64,000 nt of DNA, taken from Streptomyces sp. DI166. GTDB taxonomy: Bacteria > Actinomycetota > Actinomycetes > Streptomycetales > Streptomycetaceae. Numbering within the stretch: the first letter of the stretch is position 1; every line of letters starts with the position of its first letter. The notes beneath the pieces are model-generated. The model did not search any database. It worked only from the letters and a program-made list of their open reading frames with translations, and had not been told where the DNA came from. A program made the position numbers and the translations under genes. Below are positions 22,982 through 30,218 of the stretch, piece by piece. The DNA is taken from assembly GCF_900091315.1 (NCBI RefSeq), contig NZ_FLSP01000039.1:1-64000 (forward strand), read 5' to 3'.

Positions 22982-23974
22982 CTAAAGTCCCGTCCCCTTG
23001 GAGAGCCCGAGGTCGCGGCGTGGTGTCCGGGGGCCCTCGGGGCCGTAGCCGAAGCGGATCAGCATCTGCGGATGGCACCGCTTGTGCCGGGCGAGGACCG
23101 CGGCGGCGCGCAGGTCGGGCCACTCCATGGCCTGGTGCATGAGGGAGGTGCGTACGCCGTGGGCGGTGGCCGTGAGCAGGACGTACTGCAGGGCCTGGCC
23201 CGCCCGCAGCCAGTCCTGCCTGCGGTCGTGCGTCGTCCACAGCAGGGCCAGCTGCACATGCCGTTCGAACCACACCGCGGGGCGGTGCACGCCGGGCAGC
23301 GGGCCGGTGAAGTCCCGCATCGGCAGGCGGCGGCCCGCGTCCGGCGGGCCGAGCGCGGTGACGGGGATGCCGTAGGGGGTGTCGGCGCCGGGGGCGGTGA
23401 TCCAGGAGCGGGTCTCGGCGGCGCGGTCGGGGTGGACGTGACTGCGTTCCTCGGCCGCCGCGGTCAGCCGCAGCAGCCGGCGGGTGCCGCCGTAGTCGGG
23501 CAGGTGGAGGCGGGCGCCCGCGGCGTGCGCGGCCGTGGTCATCTCCGCCAGGACCGGTTCGGGCACCGGGCGGCCGGTGAACGGCATCCGGCTGGTGTGG
23601 CGGCGCTGGATGGCCTCGTACAGGCCGGGGTCGGAGCGCCGCTCGTCCGCGCGCAGCGGATCGGCCAGGCGTACGGCGGCCAGCAGGCCGGGGTCGTTGG
23701 GGTCGGGCAGCAGCCGTACCTCGGGCCGCCAGCCCCAGTGGACGGCGGCGAGGCGGAGGTTGAAGACCGCCGCGCCCACGGACAGGTACTGGGCGCGGTG
23801 CACCGGGTCGGCCAGCGGCAGGGTGCGCTCCGGTGCCGAGCGGACCTGGAGCACCTGGGTGTCGGGGTCGAGGCGGAAGCGCCAGGGCTGGGTGTTGTGG
23901 ATCGACGGGGCGGCCACCGCGGCCGCCAGGAGCGACTCCAGGGTGGCCGCGTCCAGCACGGCTTGGGCACGCAT
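22982..23974 (-). CDS. Acg-family FMN-binding nitroreductase-like oxidoreductase
   Basis: 330 residues. LLAAAVAAPSIHNTQPWRFRLD at the N-terminus is the FMN phosphate-binding signature of the Acg (Rv2032/Rv3127) family, followed by RTLPLADPVHRAQYLSVGAAVFNLRLAAVHWG, RRHTSRMPFTGRPVP and a second half with QDWLRAGQALQYVLLTATAHGVRTSLMHQAMEWP. Acg relatives bind FMN but often lack nitroreductase activity because a lid blocks the cofactor; in mycobacteria they are strongly DosR-induced, which fits this island. A strong GAGGAGG site precedes the ATG. It is 53 nt behind the CopD-like gene on the same strand, probably the last gene of that operon. Confidence 0.9.
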   Translation of the reverse strand: MRAQAVLDAATLESLLAAAVAAPSIHNTQPWRFRLDPDTQVLQVRSAPERTLPLADPVHRAQYLSVGAAVFNLRLAAVHWGWRPEVRLLPDPNDPGLLAAVRLADPLRADERRSDPGLYEAIQRRHTSRMPFTGRPVPEPVLAEMTTAAHAAGARLHLPDYGGTRRLLRLTAAAEERSHVHPDRAAETRSWITAPGADTPYGIPVTALGPPDAGRRLPMRDFTGPLPGVHRPAVWFERHVQLALLWTTHDRRQDWLRAGQALQYVLLTATAHGVRTSLMHQAMEWPDLRAAAVLARHKRCHPQMLIRFGYGPEGPRTPRRDLGLSKGTGL

Positions 23975-24027
23975 GATGCCTCCTCGGTGTTCTGTTGTCC
24001 TTGTGGGAGCCCGTCAGCCGGTCGGTG

Positions 24028-24474
24028 TCAGGTGGCGGGCAGGGCCGTGGCGAGCAGGACCACACCGAGGGAGCCGACGAGGGAGACGACCGCCAGGGAG
24101 CGGGCCAGGTCGGTGCGGCCCTTGGAGTGGGCGATGCCGTGTCCGGCGGCGGCGAGCATGACCACCACGAACAGGGCGAGCTTGGTGGCGAAGGTGCGGC
24201 CGTAGCCGGGTTCGGCGAGGGAGCCCCAGGTGATGCCCTTGTGCCAGGCCATGGCCAGGCCGGTGGCCAGTTGCACGGGCAGGAACACCGCTCCGGTGAG
24301 CATGCCGAAGCGGCGGCCCGCGGCGGCGGTGAAGGTGTCCTTGGCCTCCGGGGCGAGCAGGTGGCGGGCGAGCGGCAGGATCACCAGGGAGAGGGCGAGC
24401 TGGCCGCCGACCCACAGGGCGGCGCCGGCCACGTGCGCGAACCGGATGAGGGACCACCAGCCGACGGTGTCCAT
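24028..24474 (-). CDS. CopD-like integral membrane protein
   Basis: 148 residues with four predicted transmembrane helices. RFAHVAGAALWVGGQLALSLVILPL (helix 1 with conserved His) matches the CopD/YcnJ-type copper or haem membrane domain; LTGAVFLPVQLATGLAMAWHKG and FATKLALFVVVMLAAAGHGIAHSKGR follow. His residues in helices 1 and 3 could bind haem or copper. The start codon shares one base with the stop of the copper nitrite-reductase-like gene (TGATG at 24472-24476), so the two are tightly coupled, consistent with copper supply or electron delivery to that enzyme. Confidence 0.8.
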   Translation of the reverse strand: MDTVGWWSLIRFAHVAGAALWVGGQLALSLVILPLARHLLAPEAKDTFTAAAGRRFGMLTGAVFLPVQLATGLAMAWHKGITWGSLAEPGYGRTFATKLALFVVVMLAAAGHGIAHSKGRTDLARSLAVVSLVGSLGVVLLATALPAT

Positions 24475-27077
24475 CAGTCGGTCACCTCCACCATGCCGTG
24501 CGCGCCCGCTTCGGCGTGGCGCATGTCGTGGTCGACGAAGGCGTAGTGACCGGCCTCGGGGAAGGTGGTCTCCACGAATCCGCCCTGCGCCGGGGCGAGG
24601 TCCAGCACCTGCGCTCCGCCCGCGTCGCCGGGCTTGAGGAGGTGGGTGCCCTCCTTGTACACGGTGTCGAAGACGGTGCCGACGATGTGGAAGGCGATGC
24701 CGTCGGTGGGACCGGCGGCGACCACCCAGAAGCGGGCCCGTTCCCCGGTCTTCGCCTTCAGCGGCTGTTTGGCGTACTGGTTGGCGACGCCGTTGAACGT
24801 CCAGGCGTCCGGGTCGCCCTGACGCATCTTCGTCACCTGGGCAGTGCTGCCGGGGGTGCCGAGGTACAGCTCGGAGGAGACCAGGAGGTATTCGCGGTCG
24901 ACCTTCGGCAGGCCGGGCGGGTCGATGACGACGGCGCCGTACATGCCGTTGCCCATGTGCTGGAGCATGGGGGCGGTGCTGCAGTGGTACAGCCAGGCCC
25001 CGGCCCGCTCGGCGCGGAAGCGGTAGACCAGGCGTTCGCCGGGCTGGAGGGTGCGCATGGGCCGGTCGGGGGCGAGGGAGCCGGCGTGGAAGTCGATGCC
25101 GTGGCCCATTTCCTTGCCGTCGTTGACGAGGGTGATCTCGAAGACGTCCCCGACCCTTCCGCGCAGGGTGGGGCCGGGTGCGGTGCCGCCGAAGGTCCAC
25201 ATCTGCTGGCGCACGCCCGGGGCGACCTCCACGGTGGTGTGGCCGGCGTGGAGGTCGAGCTTGTGGAGCCTGCCGCCGGGGGCGGGGGCGAGTTCGGCGT
25301 CGCGGGCCTGCCAGCCGGGTGAGAAGTCGGCGCCGAGGTCGAGGGCGCCGTCGGTGGCCGTGGTGGTGTGCCCGCTGTGCCCGTCGGGTGAGTCGGTCGA
25401 CCCGTCCTTCACGACGATGTCCATGCTCATCCCGGCCGCCCGGTGGCCCGGCAGGGTGCACCATGCCTCGCGGTCGTCGGTGACGGTGCCGAGGTCGAGG
25501 ACGCGGGTGTCGCCCTTGCCGAGCATGGGGGTGGCGGGGCCGTTCTCGACCTTGAGGTCGTGGCGCTGGGCATCGTCGTTGGTGACCTTCAGCCGCAGCG
25601 CGGTGCCGGGGGCGACCTCGACGCGGGCGGGGCTGATCCGCATGTGGGCCAGGGTGACGGCGACGGTGCGGACGTCGCCGGTGGCCGCGTGGGAGGTTCC
25701 GGAGGCGCTGGTCCCGGTGCCCGGATCGCCGCCGCTGTTGGCGACGAGCACGGCCAGTACGGTCAGTGCGACGCCCGCCGTGGTGCCCCACAGGGCGGGG
25801 TTGTGTGAGGTGCCCTTCTCGGGTGAACGGCCGCTCCGGGCCAGGACGGCCAGGGCGAGGCCGAGGAACGCTGCCCCGGCGAGCGCCGCGAGCAGGACGC
25901 CGGTCGTGGTGGCGGGGCCGGGCAGGGGGAGGGCCGCCAGCAGGATGCCGGTGTTGAGGACCACCAGCCGGGGCAGCCAGCCCCGTTCGAGGACCGCGCG
26001 GACGGCTTCGCGGTCCTGGGGTCCCCCGGCGAGGACGACCGGCAGCAGATAGGTGAGCGCGCCGATGAGGATCTGCGCGACGAACCCGATGAGCAGCACC
26101 GGCATGAGCGTGTCGATACCGGACTGGGCGTCGGTGAGGGACCGGCTGGCCAGCAGGGCGAGATCCGCGGCCACCGCGACCAGCAGCCAGCAGGTGGCGG
26201 CCGCGAGCATCCACACCGCGGCGGCGGAGACGGGCCGATGGCCGCGCACGGTACGGACGAACAGGTTGACGGCGAGGGCGACGCCCTCCGCGTAGAGGGC
26301 GAGGCCCGCCACGGCCGGCCAGCGCCAGCCGAGCGCGAGGGCGGTGACGGCCACCAGCAGTCCGCTGCCGGTGAGGGCCAGTACCCAGCGGGAGACCTTG
26401 GTGGTGCGCTCCTTCATACGGACGCCGAGCACGGTCGGCCACAGCATGAACAGGGTGCCCAGGACGGGCAGTCCGATCCAGCCGAGCAGGGTGACGTGCA
26501 GGTGGGCCAGGCGCAGTCCCGCGTACCGGTCGGGTCCGGCGCCGCCGTTGGACAGCAGCCAGCCGAGCAGGGTCCCGGCGATCAGGGCCGCCGTGGCCGC
26601 GCGGTAGTAGGAGACGATCGGCTTGAGCCGTCCGCCGAGGGCGCCGCGGCCCAGGCGGACCAGCATCACCAGGTGGGCGGTGGCCGCGGCCACCAGCAGG
26701 ACGGCGAAGACGGCGGTCAGGACGGGTGTGGCGCTCCATACGCCGATGAGCAGTCCGGCGACGGCGATGTTGGCGGTGGCGAGGCGGGCGGTGCCCCAGC
26801 GTTCGTCAGGGACGCGGGCGTGCAGCAGGGCTACGGCGAAGTGCTCGCTCCAGATGAGGATCGCGGTGGTGACGGCGCCGAGCAGGAACATGTGCACGGC
26901 CAGCCAGCGGGATACCGACAGCGAGTCCTGCGCGGCGACGGCCAGCAGGGCGAGGCCCAGCCAGGCCACGACCAGGACGTGGGCGCGCAGATGACGGGCT
27001 TTCACGCCGGACTCCCGGAACCGGCTGGGGTAGCGCGCGTCGCCCGTGCTGGTGGGCCCGCTGGCGATGCTGGTCAT
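24474..27077 (-). CDS. Membrane domain-cupredoxin-copper nitrite reductase (NirK-like) fusion
   Basis: 867 residues in three parts. Residues about 25-450 form roughly 12 transmembrane helices with His-rich motifs (LAVHMFLLGAVTTAILIWSEHF; RLAHLHVTLLGWIGLPVLGTLFMLWP), similar to NnrS or haem-copper oxidase-like membrane proteins. About 465-560 is a cupredoxin with type-1 copper ligands (QRHDLKV, then WCTLPGHRAAGM). About 580-867 is a two-domain multicopper oxidase of the NirK type: GHGIDFHAGS and WLYHCSTAPMLQHMGNGMYG carry the paired type-1 Cys/His/Met and type-2 His ligands; FHIVGTVFDTVY supplies a further His. It would reduce nitrite to NO outside the membrane. Coupled by overlaps to the radical SAM gene (ATGA, 27074) and the CopD-like gene. 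Confidence 0.88.
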   Translation of the reverse strand: MTSIASGPTSTGDARYPSRFRESGVKARHLRAHVLVVAWLGLALLAVAAQDSLSVSRWLAVHMFLLGAVTTAILIWSEHFAVALLHARVPDERWGTARLATANIAVAGLLIGVWSATPVLTAVFAVLLVAAATAHLVMLVRLGRGALGGRLKPIVSYYRAATAALIAGTLLGWLLSNGGAGPDRYAGLRLAHLHVTLLGWIGLPVLGTLFMLWPTVLGVRMKERTTKVSRWVLALTGSGLLVAVTALALGWRWPAVAGLALYAEGVALAVNLFVRTVRGHRPVSAAAVWMLAAATCWLLVAVAADLALLASRSLTDAQSGIDTLMPVLLIGFVAQILIGALTYLLPVVLAGGPQDREAVRAVLERGWLPRLVVLNTGILLAALPLPGPATTTGVLLAALAGAAFLGLALAVLARSGRSPEKGTSHNPALWGTTAGVALTVLAVLVANSGGDPGTGTSASGTSHAATGDVRTVAVTLAHMRISPARVEVAPGTALRLKVTNDDAQRHDLKVENGPATPMLGKGDTRVLDLGTVTDDREAWCTLPGHRAAGMSMDIVVKDGSTDSPDGHSGHTTTATDGALDLGADFSPGWQARDAELAPAPGGRLHKLDLHAGHTTVEVAPGVRQQMWTFGGTAPGPTLRGRVGDVFEITLVNDGKEMGHGIDFHAGSLAPDRPMRTLQPGERLVYRFRAERAGAWLYHCSTAPMLQHMGNGMYGAVVIDPPGLPKVDREYLLVSSELYLGTPGSTAQVTKMRQGDPDAWTFNGVANQYAKQPLKAKTGERARFWVVAAGPTDGIAFHIVGTVFDTVYKEGTHLLKPGDAGGAQVLDLAPAQGGFVETTFPEAGHYAFVDHDMRHAEAGAHGMVEVTD

Positions 27078-28303
27078 GCCACTCCTCGCTGCTGCCGCGC
27101 GGCCGCCCCGCCGGACAGCAGGGCGGCCAGTTCCCGCTGGTGCGGGAAGGACCCGGGCACGTAGGAGCACCACGGCTCCTCCGCGTACGGGTCGCCCGTC
27201 ACGCCGTAGGCGCGGGAGCGCGAGCCGCCGCAGACCCGGCGGAACTCGCAGGCCCCGCACCGGCCGCCCAGCCGGTCGGCGTCCCGCATGCCGGTGAACA
27301 GCTCCGAGGTGCGGTAGATCCGGGTGAGCGGGGTGTCGCGGACGTTCCCGGCGCCGAGCGGGAGGAAGCCGCTCGGGTGCACGGAGCCGGTGTGCGAGAC
27401 GAAGACGAAGCCTCGGCCCGCGTTGACGTCCAGCGGCGGACGCCGCACCCGGCGTGCCGTCGAGTCCAGGCCCAGCGCGGCGACGGCCTCGCTCAACTCC
27501 CGGTACAGCGGGCCCAGTCCGAGCACCGCCGTGTGGTCGTCGCCGTTGGCGGCGAGGATCTGGCGCTGCAGGGCGACCCGGCGGAAGTGGTGGGCCTCGG
27601 TGGTCTTGGCGGGCACGGTCAGGCCGACGTCGTAGACGAAGTTGAGGAGGTCCTCCACTTCCTGGGCGGTGAGCGCGCCGAGGGCGCGGCCCCGGCCCGT
27701 GGGCACCAGGAAGAAGGCGCTCCACAGCATGGCGCCGTGCTCGGCGACCAGGCGGACGATGTCGGGCAGGTCGTGCAGGTTGTGCCGGGTGACGGTGGTG
27801 TTGATCTGCACCTTCATGCCGAGGGCGCGGGCGGCGTCCCAGGCGTCGAGGGTCCAGCGGAAGACGCCGGGGACGCCGCGGAAGGTGTCGTGGATGTCGG
27901 CGGTGGAGCCGTCCAGGCTGAGGGAGAGGCCCACGGCGCCGGCCTCGTGCACCGCCTTCAGGCGTGCCGGGGTGAGGGTCGGCGTGCCGGACGGGGAGAC
28001 CGCGACGCGTACGCCGATCTCGCGTCCGTAGGCGATGAGTTCGTTCAGGTCGGGACGTTGGAAGGGGTCACCGCCGGTGATCACGAACAGGGGTGCGGGG
28101 TGGCCGAACTCGGCGACCTGGCGCAGGAGTTCCTTTCCGGCCTCGGTGTCCAGCTCGCGCGGGTCGCGGTCGGGCACGGCCTCGGCGCGGCAGTGCAGAC
28201 AGGCCAGCGGGCAGGCGCGGGTGGACTCCCAGATGACGATGAACGGCCGCTCCCCCGCGTCGTGCCGCTGACGCCGTACGGCGGTCTGGTTCGTGGTGTT
28301 CAT
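27074..28303 (-). CDS. Radical SAM/SPASM enzyme (TIGR04053-like, NirJ/AhbD-related)
   Basis: About 409 residues. The radical SAM cluster CPLACLHC (CxxxCxxC, about 31-38) is followed by FVITGGDPFQRPDL (GGE-like motif) and SLSLDGSTADIHDTFRG. The C-terminal SPASM-type Cys set reads RCGACEFRRVCGGSRSRAYGVTGDPYAEEPWCSY. The family is close to the haem d1/haem b pathway enzymes NirJ and AhbD, and TIGR04053 members occur sporadically. ATG 28303 is used; a GTG at 28327 is possible. It is the first gene of an apparent four-gene unit with the NirK fusion, CopD-like and Acg genes, which suggests cofactor or porphyrin modification for nitrogen-oxide reduction. Confidence 0.87.
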   Translation of the reverse strand: MNTTNQTAVRRQRHDAGERPFIVIWESTRACPLACLHCRAEAVPDRDPRELDTEAGKELLRQVAEFGHPAPLFVITGGDPFQRPDLNELIAYGREIGVRVAVSPSGTPTLTPARLKAVHEAGAVGLSLSLDGSTADIHDTFRGVPGVFRWTLDAWDAARALGMKVQINTTVTRHNLHDLPDIVRLVAEHGAMLWSAFFLVPTGRGRALGALTAQEVEDLLNFVYDVGLTVPAKTTEAHHFRRVALQRQILAANGDDHTAVLGLGPLYRELSEAVAALGLDSTARRVRRPPLDVNAGRGFVFVSHTGSVHPSGFLPLGAGNVRDTPLTRIYRTSELFTGMRDADRLGGRCGACEFRRVCGGSRSRAYGVTGDPYAEEPWCSYVPGSFPHQRELAALLSGGAAARQQRGVA

Positions 28304-28543
28304 CGGGCGGCCCTGCCCAGGGCCCACGGGCTGTGTCCGGCCGCCCTGGAGTCAGGGCAGACGAGGCGGGCGGCCGGACGGTGACCGGACCGGACCGTAC
28401 GCGGCGCCCACCGCGAGCGACAGCGGTGGTATCGGCCTCGGGGGCGGTCGATGTGGTCGTGCACGGGGGTACCTCCGGATCGGTCGCCGTCAGCATCCAC
28501 CGGCGGCGGCGGTCGGCGCGGCGGCCGATGGTCTTGCGGGACA

Positions 28544-28557
28544 GGGCCGTTGGTCCC
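28544..28557. promoter_or_regulatory. DevR/DosR-like dyad upstream of the radical SAM-NirK operon
   Basis: GGGCC-GTTG-GTCCC in the 314-nt gap (28304-28617). It is 241 nt upstream of the radical SAM start, which is far for direct activation unless the promoter is also distal. The same gap holds two direct copies of GTTCTCAGGGC next to each other near 28600-28623, and no convincing gene. Confidence 0.55.
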
Positions 28558-28617
28558 TTTTCGGGGCAGCCCCTCTCGGAGCGGTCCGTTCTCGGGGGGC
28601 CGTTCTCAGGGCCGTTC

Positions 28618-29121
28618 TCAGGGCAGGCGGGCCGGATGCTCCGTCAGGGCGTCGGCGGTGGCCAGCAGGGCGGCACCGAGGCCGGTGAGCGCGGCGCCGA
28701 GGCCGGTGACCAGGGTGGTCAGCTGCCATGCCTGGTAGGCGGAGAGCAGGGAAGCGCGCAGGGACTGGCCCATGAAGGCGGTCTGGCGCAGCTCGGTGAG
28801 CTTCTCGTCGTCGCCGCCCGCGGCGTGCAGTTCGGCGGTGATCTCCGCGTAGCTGCGGCCGTTGGTGGCGTGGGCGACGTTCCCGCGAATGAACTCGGCG
28901 TAGGCGTGGGCCTGCGGTCCCGTCTCCAGGGGTTGGCCGGCGTGCCGGGCGAGTTCGACGGGGAGCCCGCGCTCGGGGAAGGCGATCTTCTGGGCGGCCA
29001 GTTCGGCGCGTATCTCCCTTCTGGCGCTGCGTCCGCGCCACAGCATGACCGGTCCGGCGGCGACCAGGGCGGCGCCGACCGTGCCGAGCAGGAGGGGGGC
29101 CCGGCGGGGCGATCCATCCAT
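28618..29121 (-). CDS. Small membrane protein with two transmembrane helices, unknown function
   Basis: 167 residues. Helix 1 is at about 9-27 (LLLGTVGAALVAAGPVMLW). A charged soluble middle follows (RREIRAELAAQKIAFPERGLP; AYAEFIRGNVAHATNGRSYAEI), and a C-terminal hydrophobic segment is at about 138-158 (LTTLVTGLGAALTGLGAALLA). I do not recognise a characterised family. ATG 29121 is used. It is 34 nt downstream of the hemerythrin-DUF2249 gene on the same strand, so it likely shares its DevR-box promoter at 30112 and belongs to the nitrate/hypoxia island. Confidence 0.75.
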   Translation of the reverse strand: MDGSPRRAPLLLGTVGAALVAAGPVMLWRGRSARREIRAELAAQKIAFPERGLPVELARHAGQPLETGPQAHAYAEFIRGNVAHATNGRSYAEITAELHAAGGDDEKLTELRQTAFMGQSLRASLLSAYQAWQLTTLVTGLGAALTGLGAALLATADALTEHPARLP

Positions 29122-29155
29122 GTCCTGTCCGTCCTTCTCTCGGTGGGTCCCGGGT

Positions 29156-29947
29156 TCAGCGGTGGGCGAGCCGCAGCCGCCAGGTCTCCGGTCCGCGCTC
29201 CAGGTAGTCCACGGCGAAGACGCCCGGGTTGTGCTGCTCGATCTGGGCGAGCAGCGGCAGCGGGTCGTGCGGGGCGACCAGCACCATCGCGCCGCCAGCG
29301 GGCACGGCGGCGAGGGCGCCGAAGACGGTGGCGTGCCGGATGGAGTGCGGCACCGCGCGGACGTCGAGCTCGGGCTCCGCGGTGTCGTCGGAGCCGCCGC
29401 AGCCGCAGGTCCCGCCGCAGCCGCCCTGCCGCTCCTCCGGCTCGCCCTCGGCGGTGTCGGAGCCATCGGCGTGCTGGTGGTGCATCTCCTCCAGCAGCCC
29501 GGCCAGGGACACCTCGGGAGTCATGGCAAGCAGCGGCAGCACCAGGCCGTTCTCCTTGGCGACATGCTCCTCGAAGAGGACCTGCAGGGCGCGCGCGTCG
29601 GCGGCGACGGACGCGGAGCGGGGCGCGTCGCGCAGGGTGGCGACGAGCCCCTTGAGGGCGCGGTGTTCGCCGATCAGACTCTCGACGAGCAGGCGGGCCT
29701 CGGGCAGGGCGTGGGCGGCCGGGTAGAGCACGGCCTCCTCGGCGGCGGCGTGCGGCAGCAGGGAGCGCTCGCAGAAGGTCACCAGTCCGGCGTGGATGCG
29801 GGCGGCGGCGCCGGGGTCGCGGTCCGCCGCGGTGAGCAGCATGCTGACCCGTCCGGCCAGTTCACCGGCGAGGCGGGCGTGATGGGCCTCGGCGGCTTCC
29901 AGGGCGGTGGCGTCCTCGGGGGCCGAGGCGAGGCTGACTGAGCTCAT
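29156..29947 (-). CDS. Hemerythrin-DUF2249 fusion protein
   Basis: 263 residues. The N-terminal half (about 15-160) is a hemerythrin HHE bundle (EAAEAHHARLAGELA, LLPHAAAEEAVLYPAAHAL, IGEHRALKGLVATL, LFEEHVAKENGLVLPLL). A Cys/Gly-rich linker (GGCGGTCGCGG, about 175-187) follows, then a DUF2249 domain (LDVRAVPHSIRHATVFGALAAV, VLVAPHDPLPLLAQIEQHNPGVFAVDYLERGPETWRLRL). DUF2249 is SirA-like and common next to denitrification genes. AGGAGTCCGCC precedes the ATG. It is divergent from narG. An NO- or redox-linked role is inferred; the linker cysteines could bind a metal. Confidence 0.88.
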   Translation of the reverse strand: MSSVSLASAPEDATALEAAEAHHARLAGELAGRVSMLLTAADRDPGAAARIHAGLVTFCERSLLPHAAAEEAVLYPAAHALPEARLLVESLIGEHRALKGLVATLRDAPRSASVAADARALQVLFEEHVAKENGLVLPLLAMTPEVSLAGLLEEMHHQHADGSDTAEGEPEERQGGCGGTCGCGGSDDTAEPELDVRAVPHSIRHATVFGALAAVPAGGAMVLVAPHDPLPLLAQIEQHNPGVFAVDYLERGPETWRLRLAHR

Positions 29948-30111
29948 GGCGGACTCCTGCGGGTGACGGCCGGTGCGGGCCGACCGGTGCGGTGCGCGGA
30001 ATGTGGCTGCGCGGGACCGAACGGCGGGCGGTGCGCCGTACGCGGTTCGGTCTGAGCCAACCCTGCATCGCCGACCCCGCCCGCCGACCCGGCCGAGCAG
30101 ACCCTTCACCA

Positions 30112-30125
30112 GGACCAATGGTCCC
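30112..30125. promoter_or_regulatory. DevR/DosR-like dyad between narG and hemerythrin-DUF2249
   Basis: GGACC-AATG-GTCCC; the complement reads GGGAC-CATT-GGTCC. A weaker partner (GGGCC-GGTA-GGTCG) lies at 30145-30158, a spacing typical of paired DosR sites. It is 94 nt upstream of the narG ATG and 165 nt from the divergent gene, so it could serve both. Confidence 0.62.
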
Positions 30126-30218
30126 TATTGCGGGTGGCCGGATAGGGCCGGTAGGTCGTCACAGGAGGACCCGCGGGACCCAGGTACAGCGCGGCGCCCG
30201 AGACCTAGGTTCCTGGCC

